Source: MKRK01 sp001896915 (GTDB lineage: Bacteria; Bacillota; Clostridia; Oscillospirales; Acutalibacteraceae). From it: DNA of 8,646 nt. Below are positions 1 through 6,017 of this stretch, one piece after another; positions within the stretch are counted from its first letter, which is position 1; every line of letters starts with the position of its first letter. A program made the position numbers and the translations under genes. The DNA lies in the NCBI GenBank assembly GCA_937973935.1, contig CALJJF010000108.1, positions 1 to 8,646 on the forward strand, read 5' to 3'. A model generated the notes under the pieces. That model was not told the origin of the DNA, did no database searches, and saw nothing but the letters and a program-made list of their open reading frames with translations.

Positions 1-583
1 CATTTTAAACGCATCTACTGTGACAACTGCTATTCCTTCCTTTTTTATCGCACTTGTACTCTCTCTGTATCTCGGATTTGAGTGGGAATGGTTTCCAGCC
101 TACACCGATTCCAATATGGTATCAAATTTCGCGTGGAACTGGAAATCCATCAGCTTGGTTTTGTCAAGTGCCGCTTTGCCGATTATCTCCATGACCATCG
201 GCGGAATTATCGGGTATGCCCAAGGAACACGAAACAGTGTGATTGCTGTTTCAAACGAAGATTTTATTCTCACAGCACGTGCCAAAGGTCTCAAAAACAG
301 CAGTGTTTTATACAAGCATACCCTGCGTAATGCGATGCTTCCCATCGTGACCAGCTTAGGGATGAGTGTTTCCGGGCTGATAGGCGGCGCTGTGGTAATT
401 GAACAGCTGTTTAACTGGAACGGCATGGGAACATTATTTCTGGCGGCCAACAATCAAAACGATTATCCCTTGATGATGGGAATTATGCTGTTTTTATCGT
501 TGTTTGCCTTGGCGGCCAACTTGATCACAGACTTATGCTATTGCTTGCTTGACCCTCGTGTGACTTTGGGAGGTGATCGCTGA
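1..583 (+). CDS. ABC transporter permease, DppB/OppB-like (3' part only)
   Basis: This is the C-terminal 193 residues of an integral-membrane subunit of a peptide/nickel-type ABC importer. The gene runs off the left edge; the first complete codon is at base 2, and the GTG at 20 is an internal valine, not a start. The visible part opens with a loop/helix of the form IPSFFIALVL...WFPA, typical of the family just before the third or fourth membrane helix. The cytoplasmic EAA-like loop reads ARAKGL...YKHTLRNAMLPI (about codons at 269-348) and is the docking site for the ATPase subunits. Hydrophobic helices follow, then the usual DPR ending (LLDPRVTLGGDR). The stop overlaps the next gene's ATG by one base (TGATG at 581-585), so the permeases are translationally coupled. 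The family handles dipeptides, oligopeptides, nickel or related solutes; specificity lies mainly in the binding protein, which is not visible here. Confidence 0.93.
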   Translation, partial: ILNASTVTTAIPSFFIALVLSLYLGFEWEWFPAYTDSNMVSNFAWNWKSISLVLSSAALPIISMTIGGIIGYAQGTRNSVIAVSNEDFILTARAKGLKNSSVLYKHTLRNAMLPIVTSLGMSVSGLIGGAVVIEQLFNWNGMGTLFLAANNQNDYPLMMGIMLFLSLFALAANLITDLCYCLLDPRVTLGGDR

Positions 584-1566
584 TGAAGGACCGGATCAAG
601 GATCTTTCAGGCTTTCTGCTGAAAATATGGCGACACCCCAAGGGTCGGGTAGGCGCTGTTTTGATTGCCCTTCTTATCTTTACGGCAATATTGGCGCCGC
701 TCATTGCACCTTATGACCCCTATGATGTGACAGCCCGGTCTGAAAAAGGGCTGGCCCCCAGTCTTTCTCATTTACTGGGCACCACGATTACAACCGGTCA
801 GGATATTTTCAGCATGCTGATATACGGAACTCGCGTATCCCTTCTGGTCGGTGTGGTTTCGGGATTGTCGATTGCATTTTTAGGAGCAATTCTCGGAGTG
901 ATTTCCGGGTTTCTCGGAAAGTGGGCTGATATGCTGATCATGCGTCTTGTGGATGTCATGCTGGTCATTCCCACTTTACCGCTTACCATCGTACTGACCA
1001 ATTTGTTTGGAAAAAGTTATGGCATGATCATATTCATCTTTACCTTATTTGGTTGGACGGGTCTGGCGCGTGTGGTGCGCTCTCAGGTTCTTATCATCAA
1101 AAAAAGCACCTATGTAAAAGCAGCACAGCTGGCAGGCGCATCTGATTTTCACATCATGTTCCGTCACATTCTCCCCGGAGTGTCCCATTTGCTCATTATG
1201 AACACCGCTTTGACCAGTGCCGGTATTATGGTGGCGGAAGCAGGTTTGTCTTTTTTAGGGCTTGGTGACCCCACAGCTATCAGCTGGGGAAAAATGCTGG
1301 CAGAAGCCCAGAGCGGCGGTGCTTTGCTGTTTGGTCATTGGTGGTGGATTCTTGCGCCGGGCATCGGTATTTTTGTGTCTGTATTTGCGTTTATGCGGCT
1401 GGGGCTTGCGCTGGAAGAAATATTCAATCCTAGAATGCGCAGAACCAGTAGTATACGAAAGCTTTGGAAAAGTATGAACGGCGCTTATTTGCAAGATGTC
1501 TTTCATTCAATGGATGAAGAACCCGTGCCTGTACTACAAAAAGAAAGGGTGGCGGTTCGGGAATGA
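583..1566 (+). CDS. ABC transporter permease, DppC/OppC-like
   Basis: This 327-residue protein is the second membrane subunit of the importer and would pair with the upstream DppB-like permease. It has a short cytoplasmic N-terminus, a first membrane helix at about 23-43 followed by APYDPYD (a DppC/OppC hallmark), and a lumenal LLGTT...GQDIFSMLIYGTRVSL segment at about 64-87. Further helices lie at about 85-110, 121-143, 147-165, 203-225 and 254-276. The EAA loop is at 177-200 (YVKAAQLAGAS...FRHILPGV), and the conserved FLGLGDP...SWGKML is at 224-239. The family usually ends shortly after the NPR motif (282-284), but this protein carries about 40 further polar, mixed-charge residues. The start ATG overlaps the previous stop by one base, and AGGTGAT at 571-577 is a usable Shine-Dalgarno. 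The stop overlaps the next ATG in an ATGA junction. Confidence 0.95.
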   Translation: MKDRIKDLSGFLLKIWRHPKGRVGAVLIALLIFTAILAPLIAPYDPYDVTARSEKGLAPSLSHLLGTTITTGQDIFSMLIYGTRVSLLVGVVSGLSIAFLGAILGVISGFLGKWADMLIMRLVDVMLVIPTLPLTIVLTNLFGKSYGMIIFIFTLFGWTGLARVVRSQVLIIKKSTYVKAAQLAGASDFHIMFRHILPGVSHLLIMNTALTSAGIMVAEAGLSFLGLGDPTAISWGKMLAEAQSGGALLFGHWWWILAPGIGIFVSVFAFMRLGLALEEIFNPRMRRTSSIRKLWKSMNGAYLQDVFHSMDEEPVPVLQKERVAVRE

Positions 1567-2549
1567 GTGAGAAGATTTTGGACATTAAAAATCTAAAGGT
1601 CATTTTTCCTGCCAGCAGCAACGTGATCCGGGCTGTGGAAGGAATTGATCTCACTGTAGATAAGGGTCAATGTGTTGCAATCGTGGGGGAAAGCGGCTGC
1701 GGAAAAAGCGTTACATCCATGGCGATCATGAGGCTGCTGGAAACACCGCCAGCACTGATCCAAACCGACGCACTGACATTTGACGGCAAAGAGCTGACAG
1801 CGTTGTCTCAAAAAGAAATGCAAAATATTCGCGGACGGGATATTTCTCTTATCTTTCAGGACGCTCTGACAGCACTGAACCCTGTTATGACAATCGGTCA
1901 TCAGCTTGACGAGGTATATATCCGCCACGAAAAGCTGAAGAAAAAACAAGCAAAATGTAAGTCTGTTGAATCCCTGCGTCTTGTGGGAGTACCGGACCCG
2001 GAGCGTCGGTATCATGATTATCCCCACCAGCTGTCCGGAGGTCTTCGACAGCGTGTTTTGATTGCAATGGCCTTTGCGCTAAACCCCAAACTGATGATTG
2101 CCGATGAACCGACCACCGCACTGGATGTGACCATTCAGGCTCAGGTTTTGGATTTGCTAAAAATTATGCAAAAAGCGCATAAAACATCATTGATTTTAAT
2201 TACCCATGATTTAAGTGTTGTATCTTATATGGCAGATGTGGTATATATAATGTATGCAGGCAAAATTGTGGAGAAATCTCCGCTGAAGCCTCTTCTTCGT
2301 GCACCCCTGCACCCCTATACGGAAGGATTGCTTGCTTCCGTTCCGGGACTCAGTGGCACGAACGGCCGGTTTATACAAATTCCTGATGCGGTGCCGGATC
2401 CGGCAAACAAGCCGGAGGGCTGTTATTTCCATCCCCGCTGCCGATATTGCACAGAACAATGTAAAACGCAGAAACCGCGTCTTACCGAGGCCGGTCACGG
2501 TCGTCTGGTCCGATGCTGGTATCCGCTCGGCAGGAAGGAGGAGGTTTGA
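1563..2549 (+). CDS. ABC transporter ATP-binding protein, DppD/OppD-like
   Basis: This 328-residue ATPase subunit powers the importer on the cytoplasmic face. Visible motifs are Walker A GESGCGKS (42-49), the Q-loop glutamine in LIFQDALTALNP (Q99), ABC signature LSGGLRQR (157-164; the family most often has LSGGMRQR), Walker B LMIADE (177-182), D-loop ALDVT and H-loop histidine H215 in LITHDLS. The C-terminal oligopeptide-transporter region begins near LHPYTEGLL (249-257). It carries the cysteine set C287-x5-C293-x6-C300 plus C318, with one extra cysteine at C296. In this family the region helps dimer contacts, and in some members it binds an iron-sulfur cluster; that is inference here. The length fits DppD (about 320-340). 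The start overlaps the preceding stop by four bases. It probably forms a heterodimer with the next gene product. Confidence 0.96.
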   Translation: MSEKILDIKNLKVIFPASSNVIRAVEGIDLTVDKGQCVAIVGESGCGKSVTSMAIMRLLETPPALIQTDALTFDGKELTALSQKEMQNIRGRDISLIFQDALTALNPVMTIGHQLDEVYIRHEKLKKKQAKCKSVESLRLVGVPDPERRYHDYPHQLSGGLRQRVLIAMAFALNPKLMIADEPTTALDVTIQAQVLDLLKIMQKAHKTSLILITHDLSVVSYMADVVYIMYAGKIVEKSPLKPLLRAPLHPYTEGLLASVPGLSGTNGRFIQIPDAVPDPANKPEGCYFHPRCRYCTEQCKTQKPRLTEAGHGRLVRCWYPLGRKEEV

Positions 2550-3503
2550 ATGGGTGAGCCACTTATTTTGGCCGCAAATCTCAGTGTTGATTTTCCTGTT
2601 CGGGGTGCTTTGGGAAAGAAAAAAAAAGTGCATGCCGTTTCGGACGTTTCTTTAACCATTGAAAAGGGTAAAACCTTTGGACTGGTTGGCGAAAGCGGCT
2701 GCGGCAAAACAACACTGGCCAATTTGCTTTTGGGTTTGGTGAAGCCTGACGCCGGTTCCATTCTGTTTGACGGCAAAGAAATCACCGATATTTCACAAAA
2801 GCAGCTGAAAATTGTGCGTCGTGACATGCAGATGATATTCCAAGACCCGCTTTCTTCCCTCAATCCAAGGTTCAATATCTTCAGGATTATCTCCGAGCCC
2901 CTCTTTATCCGGGGCGGTTATACAAGAAAGCAAATGGAAGCAAGAGTTTTGGAGCTTCTCGAATTGGTCGGACTGCCGGCAAGCAGCCTGCACCGTTATC
3001 CTTCCGACTTTTCCGGGGGACAGCGTCAGAGAATTGGCATAGCACGTGCACTTGCCTTAAACCCAAAGTTTTTGGTATGCGATGAGCCGGTGTCCGCACT
3101 GGATGTATCGGTTCATGCTCAAATTTTAAATTTACTGATGGACTTACAAAAAGAGCTATCTATCACATACTTGTTCATCTCGCACAACTTAGCTGTGGTG
3201 CGTGATATCTGCCAATCGGTCGCTGTCATGTATCTGGGCAAGGTTGTGGAAACCGGCAATGCCCAGACAATATTCGACCATCCGGTTCATCCTTATACTC
3301 AGTCGCTGTTGTCGGCTGTTTTGGATGTGGATGCGGATAACAAAAGGGAACGTATCATTTTACAAGGGGATATCCCCAGTCCCATAGATTTGCCTACCGG
3401 CTGCCGGTTTCATACCAGATGTCCGAACGCGAGACCGGAATGTGCCATCCATTCACCCGAGCTTCGGGAAATAGAAAGCCATCATCGGGCTGCATGTTAT
3501 TAA
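2550..3503 (+). CDS. ABC transporter ATP-binding protein, DppF/OppF-like
   Basis: This 317-residue protein is the second ATPase subunit of the peptide/nickel-type importer. Motifs are Walker A GESGCGKT (47-54), Q-loop Q98 in MIFQDPLSSLNPR (the Dpp/OppF form), signature FSGGQRQRIGIARAL (154-168), Walker B FLVCDE (174-179), VSALDVS D-loop and H212 in ISHNLAVV. The lysine-rich stretch at 23-26, in the loop before the HAV...DVSL strand, is normal for DppF. The C-terminal HPYTQSLLSAV (247-257) and cysteines C285-x5-C291-x6-C298 plus C316 match the oligopeptide-transporter C-terminal domain. The ATG follows the upstream TGA with no gap and is preceded by a strong AAGGAGGAGG at 2534-2543. The QRQR-type signature and PVSALD identify it as the F-type partner of the preceding D-type ATPase. 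Confidence 0.96.
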   Translation: MGEPLILAANLSVDFPVRGALGKKKKVHAVSDVSLTIEKGKTFGLVGESGCGKTTLANLLLGLVKPDAGSILFDGKEITDISQKQLKIVRRDMQMIFQDPLSSLNPRFNIFRIISEPLFIRGGYTRKQMEARVLELLELVGLPASSLHRYPSDFSGGQRQRIGIARALALNPKFLVCDEPVSALDVSVHAQILNLLMDLQKELSITYLFISHNLAVVRDICQSVAVMYLGKVVETGNAQTIFDHPVHPYTQSLLSAVLDVDADNKRERIILQGDIPSPIDLPTGCRFHTRCPNARPECAIHSPELREIESHHRAACY

Positions 3504-3529
3504 CAGAATAAAAAGCCAAAGGGGTTACT

Positions 3530-4663
3530 ATGAAATTAGATACTGCGTGTATACACGGAAGCAAGGACAACAATCACAAAACAGGAGCGGTTTGCACTCC
3601 GATTTATCAAAGTGCAACCTTCGCCCATCCATCGGTCGGTGAAAGCACCGGCTATGATTACTCACGGCTGCAAAATCCTACAAGAGAGCAGCTGGAAAAG
3701 ACAATTGCCAGATTGGAGAGCGGCGTGGATGCGCTTGCGTTTTCTTCCGGTATGGCAGCGATCAGCTGCATCAACGAGCTGTTTTGTCCCGGGGATGAAA
3801 TCATTGCTTCCGATGATTTATACGGTGGAACCGTAAGATTATACGATTATATTACCATAAAAAACGGACTAAAAATACACTATGTCAATACCGGTGACCA
3901 TAGAGCATTGTCGGAAAAAATAACAGATAAAACAAAAGCGGTTTTTGTTGAGACCCCGACCAATCCCATGATGCACGTAACGGACATTCGTCTTGTAAAA
4001 GAAATCATCGGAAGCCGTGACATCTATCTTATTGTTGATAATACCTTCTTATCCCCTTATTTTTGCAACCCGCTGTCATTGGGTGCGGATATTGTTGTCC
4101 ATAGCGGTACCAAATATTTGGGCGGTCACAATGACACACTGGCAGGTTTTCTTGTGGTTTCTAACCATGAACTGGCGGAAAAGCTTCGCTTTATTCACAA
4201 AACCACAGGTGCTTCTCTCAGCCCCTTTGACAGCTATCTGATGATACGCGGTATCAAAACACTGGCACTGCGTATGGAACGGGCACAGGAAAACGCACTC
4301 AAAATAGCACAATGGTTAAGAGAGCAGAAGAAAATCGTTTCTGTGAATTATGTAGGGTTGCCCGATCATCCGGGATATGAAATTTCAAAGAAGCAGTCAC
4401 GGGGATTTGGCGCTATGATTTCTTTTGAAACCGATTCCAAAGAAACAGCGCTCCAAATTCTGCAGCAGGTCAATCTTATTCAATTTGCGGAAAGCCTGGG
4501 CGGAGTGGAATCCTTGATCACATATCCGATTTTGCAGACCCATGCCGACGTAAAGAAAGAGACACAGCGGCGTCTGGGAATCAATGATAGACTGCTTCGA
4601 CTGTCTGTAGGTGTGGAAAATGCCGATGATTTGACAGAGGATTTAAAACAAGCAATAGGATAA
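3530..4663 (+). CDS. Cys/Met metabolism PLP enzyme: cystathionine gamma-synthase / beta-lyase / gamma-lyase family
   Basis: This is a 377-residue cytosolic PLP enzyme of the trans-sulfuration family (usual length 370-400). The sequence shows the YSRLQNPT block (44-51) including the phosphate/active-site tyrosine region, FSSGMAAI (71-78), ETPTNP (141-146), the pyridine-binding aspartate in VDNTF (D170), and the Schiff-base lysine in HSGTKYLGGHND (K195). The ESLGGVESLITYP block is at 321-333, THADV at 337-341, and the substrate-carboxylate arginine is in LLRLSVGVEN (R357). Family members do cystathionine synthesis from an activated homoserine plus cysteine, or C-S cleavage of cystathionine or methionine, and the motifs alone do not separate these. 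The TYP...THAD form resembles Bacillota MetI/MetC-type enzymes. It lies 26 nt after the importer ATPase, with RBS-like AAAGGGG at about 3518-3524 and no terminator between, and directly before a MalY/PatB gene. Together the two could run cysteine to homocysteine. Confidence 0.93.
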   Translation: MKLDTACIHGSKDNNHKTGAVCTPIYQSATFAHPSVGESTGYDYSRLQNPTREQLEKTIARLESGVDALAFSSGMAAISCINELFCPGDEIIASDDLYGGTVRLYDYITIKNGLKIHYVNTGDHRALSEKITDKTKAVFVETPTNPMMHVTDIRLVKEIIGSRDIYLIVDNTFLSPYFCNPLSLGADIVVHSGTKYLGGHNDTLAGFLVVSNHELAEKLRFIHKTTGASLSPFDSYLMIRGIKTLALRMERAQENALKIAQWLREQKKIVSVNYVGLPDHPGYEISKKQSRGFGAMISFETDSKETALQILQQVNLIQFAESLGGVESLITYPILQTHADVKKETQRRLGINDRLLRLSVGVENADDLTEDLKQAIG

Positions 4664-4676
4664 GGAGTATGAAAAA

Positions 4677-5855
4677 ATGAAATATGATTTCGGAGAGGCA
4701 ATCGATCGATGTAAAACGAATTCTTTAAAGTACGATTTCATTGAAGAAAGAGGATATCCCGCAGACATTTTACCCTTATGGGTTGCCGATATGGATTTTA
4801 AAATTCCCCATGAAACCGCAGTAGCAATCAAAAAATCAGCCGAACACGGTATTTATGGTTATACAGAGCCAAAGGATTCTTATTACCGGGCACTTTCCGG
4901 CTGGTTTGAAAAACACTTTGACTATCCCATCCGACAGGAATGGGTGTTAAAAACGCCGGGGGTGGTGTTTGCCCTTTCCTTGGCTGTCCGTGCTTTTACA
5001 AAGGAAGGTGACGCTGTTTTGATTCAGCGGCCTGTCTACCATCCTTTTTCTCATGTGGTGCTTAACAACGATCGTAAACTAATCAACAATCCACTGGTTC
5101 TTAAGGACGGCAAGTATTGTATTGATTTTGATGATTTTGAGAAGAAAATTGTTGAGAACAACATTCGGCTGTTTATATTTTGCAGTCCTCATAACCCCGT
5201 AGGGCGAGTGTGGACAACGGAAGAGCTGACGAAAATTGCAGAAATATGCATAAAGCATCACTGTATTGTCGTCTCGGATGAAATTCACTGCGATTTTGTT
5301 TTGTCCGGTCATAAGCACAGAATTTTATCTTCCCTGTCACAGGAAATCGCAGACAATACGATTTTGTGCACAGCGCCCAGCAAAACCTTCAATCTGGCGG
5401 GATTGCAGGCCGCCAATATTGTAATCACCAATCCTGAGCTGCGAAAACAAATGTACAAAGAATTGACCAGAACCGGATACAGTCAGCTGAATTCGGTGGG
5501 ATTGGCGGCGTGCCAGAGCTCCTATGAATATGGCGAGGGCTGGCTGTCCCAACTGAAAGAGTACTTGGGTGAAAATCTCAAATATATCAGACACTTCTTA
5601 GCAGAGCATCTGCCGCAAGTCAAGCTCATTGAGCCGGAAGGAACGTATTTGTTATGGTTGGATTTTCGGGAGACAGGAATCGAGCCTTCCGAGCTGGACG
5701 AGTTCATGAAGCACAAAGCCAAGCTGTGGCTCAACAGCGGCGAAATATTCGGAAAAGAAGGTCTTGGATTTCAGCGGCTTAACATTGCATGCCCCAGAAC
5801 ATATCTGGAACAAGCTATGATTCGTCTGAAAACAGCAATAGACAGCCTGTTGTAA
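4677..5855 (+). CDS. MalY/PatB-type PLP-dependent C-S lyase (cystathionine beta-lyase) / aminotransferase
   Basis: This 392-residue fold-type I class I/II aminotransferase belongs to the MalY/PatB branch, whose members cleave the C-S bond of cystathionine, cystine and related thioethers to a thiol, pyruvate and ammonia. Landmarks are LPLWVADMDFK (32-42, the branch's substrate-side N-terminal signature), GYTEP (61-65), the CSPHNPVGR block (169-177, N173 at the cofactor), SDEIHCDF (200-207, D201 binding the pyridine nitrogen), the Schiff-base lysine in TAPSKTFNLAGLQ (K236), and the carboxylate-binding arginine in LNIACPR (R374). Length is typical (about 385-400). The start at 4677 is chosen because AAGGAG at 4662-4667 sits 9 nt upstream; an ATG at 4669 is too close and reads only three codons. 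It lies 13 nt after the trans-sulfuration gene and is the last gene before a strong terminator. It might also act as a regulatory or less specific lyase, as MalY does in E. coli. Confidence 0.93.
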   Translation: MKYDFGEAIDRCKTNSLKYDFIEERGYPADILPLWVADMDFKIPHETAVAIKKSAEHGIYGYTEPKDSYYRALSGWFEKHFDYPIRQEWVLKTPGVVFALSLAVRAFTKEGDAVLIQRPVYHPFSHVVLNNDRKLINNPLVLKDGKYCIDFDDFEKKIVENNIRLFIFCSPHNPVGRVWTTEELTKIAEICIKHHCIVVSDEIHCDFVLSGHKHRILSSLSQEIADNTILCTAPSKTFNLAGLQAANIVITNPELRKQMYKELTRTGYSQLNSVGLAACQSSYEYGEGWLSQLKEYLGENLKYIRHFLAEHLPQVKLIEPEGTYLLWLDFRETGIEPSELDEFMKHKAKLWLNSGEIFGKEGLGFQRLNIACPRTYLEQAMIRLKTAIDSLL

Positions 5856-5866
5856 AAATAAACGAT

Positions 5867-5913
5867 ATCCCCTATGATTGCGGAATGAATTTCTGCAATC
5901 ATAGGGGATTTTT
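5867..5913 (+). terminator. Intrinsic (rho-independent) terminator of the importer/C-S-lyase unit
   Basis: The arms at 5867-5881 and 5895-5909 are perfectly complementary over 15 bp (ATCCCCTATGATTGC with its reverse complement). Four more inner pairs (5882-5885 with 5891-5894, one G-U) bring the stem to 19 bp around a 5-nt loop at 5886-5890. A T-run (5909-5913, then CTGTTTT) follows. It starts 12 nt after the MalY/PatB stop codon and ends the unit ahead of the sporulation operon. Confidence 0.93.
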
Positions 5914-5923
5914 CTGTTTTCGG

Positions 5924-5951
5924 TCATATTTCAGGACAGGCAGCATATATC
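5924..5951 (+). promoter_or_regulatory. Candidate sigma-E promoter for the spoIIIA operon
   Basis: TCATATT at 5924-5930 matches the -35 pattern of mother-cell sigma-E promoters (KMATATT). After 13 nt, CATATATC at 5944-5951 resembles the -10 pattern CATACANT, preceded by the favoured G. The spacer is about one base shorter than the usual 14-15, and two -10 positions differ. It lies between the terminator and spoIIIAA, where known spoIIIA operons have a sigma-E promoter. Transcription would begin near 5957-5960, giving an untranslated leader of about 60 nt to the ATG at 6018. No other convincing promoter is visible in the 5856-6017 gap. Confidence 0.55.
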
Positions 5952-6003
5952 TTACAAAGGGACAAGATAGGATGAAGTGTGGGAGCATATTTCTGCACGA
6001 AAG

Positions 6004-6009
6004 AAAGGA
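6004..6009 (+). promoter_or_regulatory. Ribosome binding site deciding the spoIIIAA start
   Basis: AAAGGA at 6004-6009 lies 8 nt before the ATG at 6018. An in-frame GTG at 5979 would add 13 residues (MGAYFCTKERIVD) that look unlike a SpoIIIAA N-terminus. The ATG at 6018 with this site is preferred. A weaker AGGA at 5969-5972 could serve the GTG. Confidence 0.65.
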
Positions 6010-6017
6010 TAGTTGAT

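Noticed and set aside
1593..2027. Open frame of 144 codons on the - strand, and similar - strand frames at 2211-2633 and 6461-6904
   Set aside because: They lie wholly or mostly opposite well-identified ATPase genes, show no recognisable domain, and have no start-site context; they are by-products of coding bias.
3504..3529. Independent promoter between the importer and the trans-sulfuration enzyme
   Set aside because: Only 26 nt are available, with an RBS-like purine run and no recognisable -35/-10 pair or terminator, so read-through is the simpler view.
4669..4680. Tiny ATG-AAA-AAA-TGA frame overlapping the MalY/PatB start
   Set aside because: Its ATG is only about 1 nt from the AAGGAG, too near for efficient initiation; most likely chance.
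5867..5909. The long inverted repeat after the MalY/PatB gene as a mobile-element end or attachment site
   Set aside because: The hairpin followed by a T-run at an operon end is fully explained as a terminator. No transposase, integrase or direct repeats are present.
5979..6017. Upstream in-frame GTG start for spoIIIAA, adding 13 residues
   Set aside because: The added residues do not resemble a SpoIIIAA N-terminus, and the ATG at 6018 has AAAGGA at 8 nt spacing. Not fully excluded.
5856..6017. Riboswitch or small RNA in the largest gap
   Set aside because: The gap is filled by the terminator, the candidate sigma-E promoter and the spoIIIAA RBS; no conserved riboswitch core is visible.
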